36,045 nt of DNA from an uncultured Bacilli bacterium. GTDB taxonomy: Bacteria; Bacillota_I; Bacilli_A; RF39; UBA660. Each line of letters begins with the position of its first letter. Position 1 is the first letter of the stretch. A program made the translations under genes and the position numbers. The stretch spans positions 1 to 36,045 of the forward strand of contig CANQXQ010000004.1 in NCBI GenBank assembly GCA_947627845.1, read 5' to 3'. Below are positions 8,482 to 16,815 of this stretch, piece after piece. A model generated the notes under the pieces. It did no database searches, was not told where the DNA came from, and saw only the letters and a list, made by a program, of their open reading frames with translations.

Positions 8482-9469
8482 AGTAGCAATTAATGGATTT
8501 GGGAGAATTGGAAGACTTGCTTTTCGGCAAATGATTACCGGCACTGATTTTGATATAGTCGCCATCAATGATTTAGGAACAGCCCCTGATTTGGCTTATT
8601 TATTAAAATATGATACCACTCATCATTCTTTTCATGAAGATTTAATTAAAGCCCAAAATGATGAAATAATCATCAATAATGTTAAACATGTAAAAGTATT
8701 TAATGAAAAAGATCCCGCTAATTTACCATGGCAAAAATTAAATATTGATTTAGTTTTAGAGTGTACTGGTAAATTTACTTCTTATGAAGATGCATATAAA
8801 CATATTAAAGCCGGCGCTAAAAAGGTTTTAATATCTGCTCCCTCTAAATCTGATAATGTGAAAACTGTGGTTTATAATGTTAATCATCAAATTTTAGATG
8901 GCACGGAAGATGTAGTGTCCGCGGCTAGTTGTACTACTAATTGTTTAGCTCCTATCGCTTATTTAATGGAACATTATATCGGCATTGAAACCGGTTTTGC
9001 TTCCACTATTCATGCTTATACTAATGATCAAGCCACTTTAGATATTGCCCATAATAAAGGAATAAACTCTAGACGGGGAAGAGCATGTGCGGCTAATATT
9101 GTTCCGACATCCACAGGGGCCGCTTCCGCTATAGGTAAAGTTATTCCCAGCTTAAATGGTAAATTAGATGGAGGAGCCTATCGTGTTCCTACTTTAGATG
9201 GTTCTTTAGTAGAATTAACTTTTATTCCCAAAAAACCGACTAGTGTTGACCAAATAAATAAAATTTTTGAAGTAAATACCAATGAAACCATAAAAATAAC
9301 TTATGATCCAATTGTCTCAAGTGATGTTATTGGTAAAACTTGTGGTGCTTTAGTTGATGGTTTATCAACTAGTATCAATAATAATTTAGTTAAAGTCGTT
9401 GCTTGGTATGATAATGAGTATGGCTATACTGCGCAAATGTTACGCACCGCGAAAGCTATGTTTAAATAA
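8474..9469 (+). CDS. gap: Glyceraldehyde-3-phosphate dehydrogenase, type I
   Basis: A 331-residue phosphorylating GAPDH of normal length. It has the NAD-binding start INGFGRIGRLAFR with Asp33 in INDLG (NAD preference), the catalytic SCTTNC with Cys153, His180 in STIHAYTNDQ, and the NIVPTSTGAASAIGKVIP segment. It oxidises glyceraldehyde-3-phosphate to 1,3-bisphosphoglycerate in glycolysis. Translation begins inside the 3' end of the kinase gene. No cggR regulator and no pgk follows, unlike in Bacillus, so the glycolytic operon is broken up in this genome. Confidence 0.97.
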   Translation: MIKVAINGFGRIGRLAFRQMITGTDFDIVAINDLGTAPDLAYLLKYDTTHHSFHEDLIKAQNDEIIINNVKHVKVFNEKDPANLPWQKLNIDLVLECTGKFTSYEDAYKHIKAGAKKVLISAPSKSDNVKTVVYNVNHQILDGTEDVVSAASCTTNCLAPIAYLMEHYIGIETGFASTIHAYTNDQATLDIAHNKGINSRRGRACAANIVPTSTGAASAIGKVIPSLNGKLDGGAYRVPTLDGSLVELTFIPKKPTSVDQINKIFEVNTNETIKITYDPIVSSDVIGKTCGALVDGLSTSINNNLVKVVAWYDNEYGYTAQMLRTAKAMFK

Positions 9470-9482
9470 AATTAATATATTA

Positions 9483-9511
9483 TTGTTTTGTTAACTTTTA
9501 TGTGTTATTAT
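9483..9511 (+). promoter_or_regulatory. Promoter of the GH31 gene
   Basis: TTGTTT (9483-9488), a 17-base spacer and TATTAT (9506-9511) with TGT before the -10. AAAGGAG (9524-9530) follows nine bases before the GTG start. Confidence 0.55.
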
Positions 9512-9539
9512 ATTTATAGTATAAAAGGAGTTAATTAGG

Positions 9540-11945
9540 GTGGCACAATTAGAGCAACATTTTAAAATTGATTACCAAAATGCCATAGCTAAAAAAGAAG
9601 CAATTTTTCAAGGTAATAAATATCGAATTACCATACTATCAGAAAGATTAATTCGCTTTGAATATGATGTTAATGGCAACTTTTTTGATCATCCTACGGA
9701 ATTTGCCCGATTTCGTAATTTTAATGTACCTGAATTTAAAGTTGAAGAAAATGATAAAACCCTTATTATTCAAACTAAATATTTTGTCTTACAATATTTA
9801 AAAGAAAAATCCTTTATTGGCCCTAAATACGCACCGGATCAAAACCTCAAAGTAGGACTTTTAAATAGTGATAAAATTTGGTATTTTAACCATCCCGAAG
9901 CTCGTAATTTTGGTAGTACTAAAATCTCATTAGATAAAGGTATAAAAGGTAGTTTAGAAAAAGGCTTATATTCCACGGATGGTTTTGCTTCCTTTGATGA
10001 CTCTAAAAGTTTAGTCTATATGGATGATGGCTTTTTAGTTGAACCAACCGCGAAGAGAATAGATACCTACTTATTTATTTATCGCCGCGATTTTGGTCTT
10101 TGCTTGAAAGATTACTTTACTTTAACTGGTATGCCACCTTTATTACCTCGCTATGCTTTAGGTATTTGGTGGAATAAAGATGTTATTTATTCTTTTGAAG
10201 ACTCGAAAAAATTATTGCAAGCTTTTAATAGTCATGAAATTCCTATCTCGGTATTTTTATTAAATGAATTTTGGCATTTAAAAGATAAAAAAGATTTAAC
10301 TAAATTTAAGACTGGTTTCACTTTTTCTAAAGAATTATTTCCTGATCCCTATGAATTTACTACTTATATGCATGATCGGGGGGTAAGAGTCGGTTTAAAT
10401 ATTGATCCCACGGAGGGCATTGGCGAACATGAAGAAAAATTTAGAACTATTGCGACCGAATTAGGTTTAATAAATACCCGCAATATACCTTTTAATGTTT
10501 TTGATAAAACTTTTATTGCTATCTATTTTAATCATTTAATTAAACCTTTAGATAGTTTTGGTATCGATTTTTATTGGATTGATTATCAAAAAGATTTAAA
10601 TAGTTTAAAAGCTTTAAATCATTATCATTTTACTAATTATTTAAAAGATACTCGAACTAGACCTATGTTATTTTCGCGAAATAGTTTAGTCGCGTCTCAC
10701 TTAAACGGGGTTCATTATTCCGGACCTACCGAAGTAAGTTTTGATACTTTAAATTATTTACCATCCTTTAATTCCAATAGTTCTAATTTAGGTATTTCGT
10801 GGTGGAGTCATGATATTGGGGGCTTTAAAGGTGGCATGGAAGATAGTGAATTATATATTCGTTATGTCGAATTTGGTTGTTTTAGTCCTATTTTTCGCTT
10901 TTCTTCCGAAAGAGGCCATTACTATAAAAGAGAGCCTTGGGCTTGGGATGTTAAAACCTATACTATTGCTAAATTATATTGTAATTTAAGACATCGTTTA
11001 ATTCCATATTTATATACCGAAAATTATAAATATCATAAAACTGGTTTACCTTTAATCCAACCTTTATATTATAGTTACCCTGAAATTTATGATGAACCCG
11101 TTTATAAAAATGAATATTATTTTGGTAGTGAGTTTTTAATTAAACCCATTACTAAAAAACAAGATACTATGATGAATAGATGTGTTGAAAAAATCTTTTT
11201 ACCTAAAGGAACCTGGTATGATTTTAAAACTGGTAAAAAATTCCCTGGTAATCGTCGATATGTTGCTTTTTATAAAGATGAAGATTACCCAGTTTTTGCT
11301 AAAAGTGGGGCTATAATACCTTTAGCTATTTTACCAGAAAATTTAAATGATACTAACCCACCTAGCTCGATGGAAATTCATGTTTTCCCTGGTCGTAGTA
11401 ATATTTATAAATTATATGAAGATGATGGTATATCTCGCCTTTATGAAGAGGGTTATTATATAGTGACGGCGATTGATTATAACTATTTAGCTAATAACTA
11501 TACTTTAATTATCAGACCAATCGAGGGTAAAGCCGGTATTATACCTAAAACTCGTAATTATAAAATAAGATTTCGAAATACAAGAGAAGCCGAAGAAGTA
11601 AAAGCCTATATTAATGGTACTGAAATTCCCGTCGAATCTTATGCGGAAGATGTTGATTTTATTGTTAATACTAAAAATATACCTACAACTGCCCAATTAA
11701 CTATTAATTGTAAAGGTAAAGACATTGAAATAGATGCAGTAAGACTTATTAACGAAGATATTAACTCTATTATAAGTGATGCTAAAATTAATACTAATCT
11801 AAAAGAAAAAATCGGTAGTATTATGTTTAGTAATATTGATATTAATAAAAAAAGAATAGCTATTCGTAAATTAAAAAGAAATGGTTTATCAGATGAATTT
11901 ATTAGAATGTTTATAAAACTACTTGAATATCTTTCTGAAATTTAG
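9540..11945 (+). CDS. Glycoside hydrolase family 31 (alpha-glucosidase-like)
   Basis: An 801-residue protein without a signal peptide, so probably intracellular, hydrolysing alpha-linked oligosaccharides imported by the cell. The catalytic nucleophile is Asp348 in DFYWIDYQKD. The conserved SWWSHDIGGFKGGMEDSELY block is at about 420-439 and FRFSSERG at 452-459. The usual acid/base motif S-G-D reads S-G-P-T (Pro396), as in a divergent GH31 subgroup whose members read S-G-R/K-T, so the proton donor is uncertain (Glu398 or another acid). A beta-sandwich and a helical C-terminal tail (about 740-801) follow. The GTG start is fixed by AAAGGAG nine bases upstream. No transporter or regulator is adjacent. 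Exact sugar specificity cannot be told from the sequence. Confidence 0.88.
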   Translation: MAQLEQHFKIDYQNAIAKKEAIFQGNKYRITILSERLIRFEYDVNGNFFDHPTEFARFRNFNVPEFKVEENDKTLIIQTKYFVLQYLKEKSFIGPKYAPDQNLKVGLLNSDKIWYFNHPEARNFGSTKISLDKGIKGSLEKGLYSTDGFASFDDSKSLVYMDDGFLVEPTAKRIDTYLFIYRRDFGLCLKDYFTLTGMPPLLPRYALGIWWNKDVIYSFEDSKKLLQAFNSHEIPISVFLLNEFWHLKDKKDLTKFKTGFTFSKELFPDPYEFTTYMHDRGVRVGLNIDPTEGIGEHEEKFRTIATELGLINTRNIPFNVFDKTFIAIYFNHLIKPLDSFGIDFYWIDYQKDLNSLKALNHYHFTNYLKDTRTRPMLFSRNSLVASHLNGVHYSGPTEVSFDTLNYLPSFNSNSSNLGISWWSHDIGGFKGGMEDSELYIRYVEFGCFSPIFRFSSERGHYYKREPWAWDVKTYTIAKLYCNLRHRLIPYLYTENYKYHKTGLPLIQPLYYSYPEIYDEPVYKNEYYFGSEFLIKPITKKQDTMMNRCVEKIFLPKGTWYDFKTGKKFPGNRRYVAFYKDEDYPVFAKSGAIIPLAILPENLNDTNPPSSMEIHVFPGRSNIYKLYEDDGISRLYEEGYYIVTAIDYNYLANNYTLIIRPIEGKAGIIPKTRNYKIRFRNTREAEEVKAYINGTEIPVESYAEDVDFIVNTKNIPTTAQLTINCKGKDIEIDAVRLINEDINSIISDAKINTNLKEKIGSIMFSNIDINKKRIAIRKLKRNGLSDEFIRMFIKLLEYLSEI

Positions 11946-11951
11946 TAAAAT
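11923..11951 (+). promoter_or_regulatory. Promoter of the T-box/leuS unit
   Basis: TTGAAT (11923-11928), a 17-base spacer and TAAAAT (11946-11951). The -35 lies inside the last codons of the GH31 gene and the -10 begins right after its stop codon. The predicted start near 11958 agrees with the 5' end expected for the T-box leader. Confidence 0.55.
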
Positions 11952-11957
11952 ATGATA

Positions 11958-12143
11958 AATACATGGAAAAAAAGAGTATTAGTAAAATCTTTATTTATAG
12001 AGAACTTGTGGTTAGCTGGAAACAAGTAATAAAATTTTATGAACTTGCTTTTTGGAGTATTAGGGTAGTTCCCATATAACTAAATAAAGAAAAAATTAAG
12101 GTGGTACCGCGGTTAATTTCGCCCTTTAGTATCATCTTTTTTT
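11958..12143 (+). promoter_or_regulatory. T-box leader (leucine), controlling the leuS unit
   Basis: The invariant T-box AAGGTGGTACCGCG lies at 12098-12111; its TGGT would pair with the ACCA end of uncharged tRNA. A downstream CGCCCTTT arm and a T-run (12137-12143) form the terminator region. Upstream, GTGGTTAGCTGGAAACAAG (about 12008-12026) looks like the distal part of stem I. GAACTTGC at 12041-12048 offers CTT (12044-12046) as the specifier codon, which is leucine and fits leuS two genes on. Uncharged tRNA-Leu would favour read-through. The alternative stems were not folded computationally. Confidence 0.88.
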
Positions 12144-12160
12144 AATGAAAGAGTGATTAT

Positions 12161-12571
12161 ATGGCTAATTATTTAAAAGATTTTCTCTTCTTTTTAGGCG
12201 TATTTATTATAATTTTTATAATTGATTATTTCTTTATTAATAAGAAAAAATTAAAAAGAATTAATAATGCTGGTCAAACTAAAAAGGGTAAAGCTAAAAA
12301 AATAAAACCAATTGGGGAATTAGATTATTTAACTACTAAATTTAAATTAGATCCTAAAAAGCTTAATAAAAATAAAGTTATCTTTTGGATTTCTCTAATT
12401 AATAGTTTTATTATTTCTTTTACCTCTAGTTTTATTATATTAATTAAATTAAAATTAGTTTGGCAATTATTAATCGCGTTTGTTATGCTTTTTGCCCTCA
12501 TATATGCTTTATATGAGTTATATGGTCGGCATTTAAAAAAATTAGAAAGAAAAAATAGAAAGAGTGAGTAA
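12161..12571 (+). CDS. Small three-helix membrane protein, function unknown
   Basis: A 136-residue protein with three predicted membrane helices: about 6-26 ([18 protein letters not shown]), 74-95 and 99-120. A Lys-rich loop follows the first helix, and a short [18 protein letters not shown] segment sits between helices one and two. The ends are strongly basic, suggesting cytoplasmic tails. It lies between the T-box leader and leuS, so it is controlled by leucine tRNA charging together with leuS. I do not recognise a named family, and any link to translation or leucine supply is speculation from position alone. Confidence 0.8.
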   Translation: MANYLKDFLFFLGVFIIIFIIDYFFINKKKLKRINNAGQTKKGKAKKIKPIGELDYLTTKFKLDPKKLNKNKVIFWISLINSFIISFTSSFIILIKLKLVWQLLIAFVMLFALIYALYELYGRHLKKLERKNRKSE

Positions 12572-12572
12572 T

Positions 12573-15389
12573 ATGAATACTAAAGAAATTGAACAAAAAT
12601 GGATTAAATATTGGGATGAAAATAAAACCTTTAAAACTGATATAACTGATTTTTCTCGGCCTAAATATTATTGCCTAGATATGTTTCCATACCCCTCAGG
12701 TGTTGGCTTACATGCTGGGCATCCTGAAGGTTATACTGCGACTGATATAATCTGCCGCATGAAAAAAATGCAAGGCTATAATGTTTTACATCCTATGGGC
12801 TTTGATTCTTTTGGTTTACCGGCGGAACAATATGCGATAAAAACTGGTAATCATCCCGCCATATTCACAAAAGAAAATATCGAAACTTTTAAAAAACAAT
12901 TAAAAATGTTAGGTTTTGCTTATGATTGGGACCGCGTTATATCTACTTCTGATCCTAGTTATTATAAATGGACACAATGGATTTTTAAAAAATTATATGA
13001 AGATGGTTTATGTAAATATGTTGATATGCCTGTAAATTGGTGTGAAGAATTAGGCACCGTTTTATCAAATGATGAAGTTATAAATGGTAAAAGTGAACGA
13101 GGTGGTTACCCCGTTGTCCGTAAAAATATGAAACAATGGGTTATTGATATACCTAAATATGCCGAAGAATTACTTGCTGGTTTAAATGAAATAGATTGGC
13201 CTTTATCAACTAAAGAAATTCAAAGAAATTGGATTGGTAAAAGTATTGGGGCTGAAGTTAATTTTAAAGTTTATAATACTGATTATTCGTTTACTGTTTT
13301 TACTACTAGATGTGATACTTTATTTGGCGCTACCTACTGTGTTTTAGCTCCGGAACATGAATTAGTGGAAAAAATTACTACTAAAGAACATTTAGACGAA
13401 GTAAAAAAATATCAAGATGAATGTGCTCATAAAAGTGATTTAGAAAGAACCGAACTTAATAAAGAAAAAACAGGAGTTTTTACTGGCGCATATGCTATAA
13501 ATCCTGTTAATAAAGAAAATATTCCCATATATATAAGTGATTATGTTTTAAAAAGTTATGGAACTGGCGCTATTATGGCTGTTCCGGCCCATGATGAAAG
13601 AGATTATGAATTTGCTTTAAAATTTAATATTCCTATTATTCAAGTATTAGAAGAAATTACTGGTACTCCTCATGAAAATGAATTTAAAAAAGAATCAATT
13701 GTAGCAATTATTCATGATAAAAAAGAAAATAAATATTTAACTGTTAATTGGCATGAATTAGGTGGTCGTCTATTTATTGGAGGGACGATTAAAGATGGTG
13801 AAAGTCCTTTAGAATGTGCGATAAGAGAAATAAAAGAAGAAACTGGTTATCAAAACTTTACTTTAAAATATACTTTACCTCTTATTAATCATCATTATTA
13901 TGCTTATAATAAAGATAAATATTTTAATATAAATTCTATCGGTTTATACTTTGAATTAGATGATTATGAAAAAGAAAAACAAAATCTAGATGCCGATGAA
14001 AAATTTGATTTAGAATGGGTTGATGAAGCGACTATTTTAAATGAAGTAAAAGATGAGTTACATGCTAAAACTTTTGCTTATGCACTAAATCCTGGAGCTA
14101 TGGTTGGCGATGGTCTTCATATTAATTCTGAGTTCCTTAATGGTTTAAATAAAGAAGAAGCTATTAATAAAATGCTAGAATATCTCGAAAAAAATAATTT
14201 AGGGAAGAAAAAAGTTAATTATCGTATTCGGGAATGGATTTTTGCTCGTCAAAGATATTGGGGTGAACCCATTCCAATTGTCCATTTTGCCGATGGTACT
14301 CAAACTACCTTAAAAGATAGTGAATTACCTTTAATTTTACCAGAACTTGAAAATTATTCACCATCTAAAACTGGCGCCTCACCTTTAGAGGCCGCGATTT
14401 CTTGGGTAAATGTCGAAATTGATGGTAAAAAAGGTAAAAGAGAAACATCTACTATGCCTGGTTCGGCTGGTTCTTCTTGGTATTTCTTAAGATATATTGA
14501 TCCTCATAATGATCAAGAATTTGCAAATTATGAATTATTGAAACATTGGATGCCTGTTGATTTATATGTTGGAGGCCCGGAACATGCCGTCGGTCATTTA
14601 TTATATTCGCGGATGTGGAATAATTTCCTATATCAAAAAGGTTTAGTTCCTACGAAAGAACCATTTAAAAAATTAGTTCATCAAGGAATGATTTTAGGCT
14701 CAAATGGAATTAAAATGGGTAAAAGATACCCTGAATATTCCGTAAATCCTAATGACATAGTAAATGAATATGGTGCCGATACTTTAAGATTTTATGAAAT
14801 GTTCATGGGACCACTAGAAGCTGATAAACCATGGAGTAATGATGGTGTTCAAGGATCTAGACGATTTTTAGATCGGGTATGGAACCTTTATGTTAATGAA
14901 AATAAAATAAAAGATGAAGATAATGAAAATTTAACTAAAATCTATCATAAAACTATTAAAAAAGTCACTGAAGACTATGAAAATTTAAGCTTTAATACGG
15001 CAATTAGTCAATTAATGATTTTTATTAATGCTGTTTATAAAGAAAAAGTTTACCCTAAATATATGGCTGAAGATTTTATTAAATTATTAAATCCTATTGC
15101 CCCATTTATAACCGAAGAATTATGGGAAAAACTAGGTCATAATAAAACTATAGCAAATGAACCATGGCCAAAATATGATGAAGCTAAAACTATTGATGAT
15201 GAAATAACTATTGGCATTCAAGTTAATGGTAAACTTCGGGGAGAAATTACTATTAATCTTGATGAAGATGAAGAAAGTATTAAGGCTAAAGCTTTAGCTA
15301 ATGAAAATGTTTTAAGACATACAGCTGATAAAGAAATCGTTAAAGTTATTGTTATTAAAGGTAAAATTGTTAATATTATTGTTAAATAA
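12573..15389 (+). CDS. leuS: Leucyl-tRNA synthetase with NUDIX domain inserted in the editing domain
   Basis: A 938-residue class I synthetase (the usual bacterial length is about 805-870) that charges tRNA-Leu. The HIGH motif reads HAGH (47-50) and the KMSKS loop reads KMGKR (714-718). The CP1 editing domain carries [12 protein letters not shown] and VPAHDERD. Immediately after the editing-domain segment NIPIIQVLE, about 150 extra residues (roughly 361-511) precede [14 protein letters not shown]. They contain a complete Nudix box, G404-x5-E410-x7-R418-E419-I-x-E422-E423-x-G425-Tyr426, and the flanking strands of a NUDIX fold. The reading frame is unbroken and all synthetase landmarks continue after it. 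ATG 12573 is preferred over GTG 12564, which would overlap the preceding gene. T-box controlled. The NUDIX substrate is unknown. Confidence 0.96.
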   Translation: MNTKEIEQKWIKYWDENKTFKTDITDFSRPKYYCLDMFPYPSGVGLHAGHPEGYTATDIICRMKKMQGYNVLHPMGFDSFGLPAEQYAIKTGNHPAIFTKENIETFKKQLKMLGFAYDWDRVISTSDPSYYKWTQWIFKKLYEDGLCKYVDMPVNWCEELGTVLSNDEVINGKSERGGYPVVRKNMKQWVIDIPKYAEELLAGLNEIDWPLSTKEIQRNWIGKSIGAEVNFKVYNTDYSFTVFTTRCDTLFGATYCVLAPEHELVEKITTKEHLDEVKKYQDECAHKSDLERTELNKEKTGVFTGAYAINPVNKENIPIYISDYVLKSYGTGAIMAVPAHDERDYEFALKFNIPIIQVLEEITGTPHENEFKKESIVAIIHDKKENKYLTVNWHELGGRLFIGGTIKDGESPLECAIREIKEETGYQNFTLKYTLPLINHHYYAYNKDKYFNINSIGLYFELDDYEKEKQNLDADEKFDLEWVDEATILNEVKDELHAKTFAYALNPGAMVGDGLHINSEFLNGLNKEEAINKMLEYLEKNNLGKKKVNYRIREWIFARQRYWGEPIPIVHFADGTQTTLKDSELPLILPELENYSPSKTGASPLEAAISWVNVEIDGKKGKRETSTMPGSAGSSWYFLRYIDPHNDQEFANYELLKHWMPVDLYVGGPEHAVGHLLYSRMWNNFLYQKGLVPTKEPFKKLVHQGMILGSNGIKMGKRYPEYSVNPNDIVNEYGADTLRFYEMFMGPLEADKPWSNDGVQGSRRFLDRVWNLYVNENKIKDEDNENLTKIYHKTIKKVTEDYENLSFNTAISQLMIFINAVYKEKVYPKYMAEDFIKLLNPIAPFITEELWEKLGHNKTIANEPWPKYDEAKTIDDEITIGIQVNGKLRGEITINLDEDEESIKAKALANENVLRHTADKEIVKVIVIKGKIVNIIVK

Positions 15390-15409
15390 TTATGCAATTA
15401 GACACAAAT

Positions 15410-15438
15410 TTGACATAATTTAATATTTATGGTATAAT
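15410..15438 (+). promoter_or_regulatory. Perfect-consensus SigA promoter P1
   Basis: TTGACA (15410-15415), exactly 17 bases, then TATAAT (15433-15438) with TGG before the -10. The predicted start near 15445 reads into the mini-ORF at 15458. Confidence 0.85.
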
Positions 15439-15457
15439 TAATATATCAGAGGGGTAA

Positions 15458-15478
15458 ATGACAGAACAAAAAGGTTAG
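15458..15478 (+). CDS. Six-codon mini-ORF (possible leader peptide)
   Basis: ATG ACA GAA CAA AAA GGT TAG encodes M-T-E-Q-K-G. It is preceded by AGAGGGG (15448-15454), a good ribosome site three bases from the ATG, and follows promoter P1 by 20 bases. It ends seven bases before the -35 of promoter P2. It could be a leader peptide, an attenuator, or the remnant start of a decayed gene. That it is translated is inference from the SD alone. Confidence 0.35.
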   Translation: MTEQKG

Positions 15479-15484
15479 CTTAAT

Positions 15485-15513
15485 TTGACAAGATTTCTCT
15501 ATTTTGTTATAAT
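15485..15513 (+). promoter_or_regulatory. Perfect-consensus SigA promoter P2
   Basis: TTGACA (15485-15490), exactly 17 bases, then TATAAT (15508-15513), with TGT before the -10. It drives the membrane-anchored protein that begins at 15540. Its presence rules out TTG 15513 as a start codon, since that base lies inside the -10. Confidence 0.88.
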
Positions 15514-15539
15514 TGAGCTTAAGTTTGGGGGAAAATGTT

Positions 15540-15989
15540 TTGGTTGATAAATTAATTAGGGGAAAAATAATTGAAATTATTGTTGTAATTTTATTAGTTT
15601 TAGGTTCTATTCCAGTCTGGGAATCTTTTGAAAGCCGTATTAGTAAAGCTGAAGTTATGACTTTAGATGATTTTAATTTAAACTTTAAAATTAATAACTA
15701 TTCTGATATGGAACAATTAGTTATAAGTAATGATTATTCTTTAAATAAGGACTATAAAATATTTTTAAAAGTAAATAAAAATGTTGATAAAGAGAATTCT
15801 TATTTAAAAATTAATGGCAAGACTTATAATTTAGAAGATTTTTATAAGAAAAATAAAAAAGGTTATTATATTTATACTATTATTAGTGATAATATTATAG
15901 CTAATACTAAAACTTACTTAGTTGAACCTATATTAAAAGGAAATAACATTAATTATTCCTATATTTTAGAAGAAAATAATGTTTTTTAA
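15540..15989 (+). CDS. Membrane-anchored extracytoplasmic protein, unknown
   Basis: About 149 residues from the TTG start at 15540, chosen because GGGGGA (15527-15532) sits eight bases upstream; a longer frame from TTG 15513 would start inside the promoter. One N-terminal hydrophobic helix (IIEIIVVILLVLGSIPVW) acts as an uncleaved anchor or signal peptide. The rest is a hydrophilic, strand-rich region of about 115 residues with many Asn, Lys and Tyr and no cysteine. No family is recognised. It is followed 67 bases later by a secreted protein with a SipW-type signal, so the pair may make a surface structure. Two perfect promoters upstream suggest high expression. Confidence 0.65.
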   Translation: MVDKLIRGKIIEIIVVILLVLGSIPVWESFESRISKAEVMTLDDFNLNFKINNYSDMEQLVISNDYSLNKDYKIFLKVNKNVDKENSYLKINGKTYNLEDFYKKNKKGYYIYTIISDNIIANTKTYLVEPILKGNNINYSYILEENNVF

Positions 15990-16031
15990 AAAAGTGTTAA
16001 AATACTATTGTATTTTACTCTTTTTTTATGA

Positions 16032-16043
16032 TATTATTATAAT
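16032..16043 (+). promoter_or_regulatory. Putative -10 region of the secreted-protein gene
   Basis: TATTAT (16032-16037, with TGA before it) and the overlapping TATAAT (16038-16043) lie 14-20 bases before ATG 16057. A matching -35 is weak (TTGTAT, 16008-16013, 18 bases from the first). GGTGAGAG at 16046-16053 is the ribosome site. Confidence 0.4.
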
Positions 16044-16056
16044 ATGGTGAGAGTAT

Positions 16057-16608
16057 ATGAAAGTAAAGGACATTATTAAGAAGCAAACTACCATTATTGC
16101 TTTGGCAGTTATTGTTGTAGTTATGGCAACAATTGGTGTTAGCTATGCTGTTTTCTTTGATGTTAAAAATAGTGATACTCAAGTTATAACTGCTGGTACA
16201 TTATCATTAACTTTAAATGGTGTTACGGTTCTTCAAAATCAAACCCCAATTAGTGAAGCTACAGCTGATACTAATAATAAAATAACTTATACAATAAAAA
16301 ATACTGGAAATTTGCCAGCAAAATATGGTATATACATATACAATGATACTGGAAACATAAGTTTAGATTTGGTAAAAGTTAAAATTAATGGCGGAGCCGC
16401 TACTCCCTTAAAAAATGTAGCTACAGGAACTTTAAAAGATAATGATAAAACATATTATAAAGTAGAAGAAGGTACAGTTGAAGCCCAAAACACTACTAAT
16501 AGCAAAACCTTAACTGTCTGGGTTGATGAAGAATCAATTAATACTGATTTAAGTGAAGCTAAATTAGATCTTAAATTATATCTCGTAAGTGAAGTAGATG
16601 AGAGTTGA
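16057..16608 (+). CDS. Secreted protein with SipW-dependent-type signal (TasA/CalY-like)
   Basis: A 183-residue exported protein. A basic start is followed by the hydrophobic stretch IIALAVIVVVMATIGVSYAVF and then, after about 15 residues, ITAGTLSLTLNG. This is the arrangement of SipW-processed proteins such as TasA and camelysin (signal ending near SYA-VFF, then an AGTL-type strand). The remainder is a beta-rich domain (KITYTIKNTGNLPAKYGIYI) like the immunoglobulin-like core of TasA-type fibre proteins. No SipW peptidase gene lies in the window. It ends in TGA, which confirms the standard code, and a terminator overlaps the stop. Whether it forms fibres, or is an adhesin, is not shown by the sequence. 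Confidence 0.8.
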   Translation: MKVKDIIKKQTTIIALAVIVVVMATIGVSYAVFFDVKNSDTQVITAGTLSLTLNGVTVLQNQTPISEATADTNNKITYTIKNTGNLPAKYGIYIYNDTGNISLDLVKVKINGGAATPLKNVATGTLKDNDKTYYKVEEGTVEAQNTTNSKTLTVWVDEESINTDLSEAKLDLKLYLVSEVDES

Positions 16609-16630
16609 CAATAAAAAGTCAACTTTTTTT
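16603..16630 (+). terminator. Intrinsic terminator of the secreted-protein gene
   Basis: AGTTGAC (16603-16609), loop ATAAAAA with minor variation, GTCAACT (16618-16624), then a T-run to 16630. The left arm includes the TGA stop codon. Confidence 0.8.
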
Positions 16631-16645
16631 AAAATTTAAAAAAAA

Positions 16646-16760
16646 GCAGATTTTAACAAATTTGTATGCAGATTTTGCTAAATCTGTTAAAAATTAAACA
16701 AAATCACCAAATATTTCCTAATTTTTTGTTAAAATTGCTGCAGATTTAATAAAATCTGCA
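16646..16760. repeat. GCAGATTT repeat cluster with inverted repeats
   Basis: GCAGATTT occurs at 16646, 16668 and 16740, with inverse copies AAATCTG at 16680 and AAATCTGC at 16752. TTTTAACAAATTT (16651-16663) pairs with AAATCTGTTAAAA (16680-16692) with one mismatch. TGCAGATTT-aata-AAATCTGCA (16739-16760) is a perfect 9-bp hairpin ending two bases before a -35 box. It could be an operator for the gene at 16816 or a cluster of stem-loops. Confidence 0.55.
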
Positions 16761-16762
16761 AT

Positions 16763-16791
16763 TTGACTTTTTCTCTTTTTAATATTATTAT
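16763..16791 (+). promoter_or_regulatory. Promoter of the 115-residue unknown gene
   Basis: TTGACT (16763-16768), 17 bases, TATTAT (16786-16791). The predicted start is near 16798, which makes ATG 16798 too close and supports ATG 16816, preceded by GAGGCG. Confidence 0.65.
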
Positions 16792-16815
16792 TAATACATG
16801 AAAAGAGGCGAACAT

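Noticed and set aside
12564-12572. GTG 12564 as leuS start
   Set aside because: It overlaps the upstream gene end; ATG 12573 gives the usual N-terminus, although the two cannot be separated with certainty.
13653-14105. LeuRS insertion as frameshift or assembly error
   Set aside because: Frame is kept throughout, the codon use is like the neighbours, and both sides continue a normal CP1 domain.
15513-15539. TTG 15513 as start of the anchored protein
   Set aside because: It overlaps the perfect -10 TATAAT of P2; TTG 15540 has a proper SD.
16646-16760. CRISPR-like array
   Set aside because: Repeats are only 8 bases, in both directions and without equal spacers.
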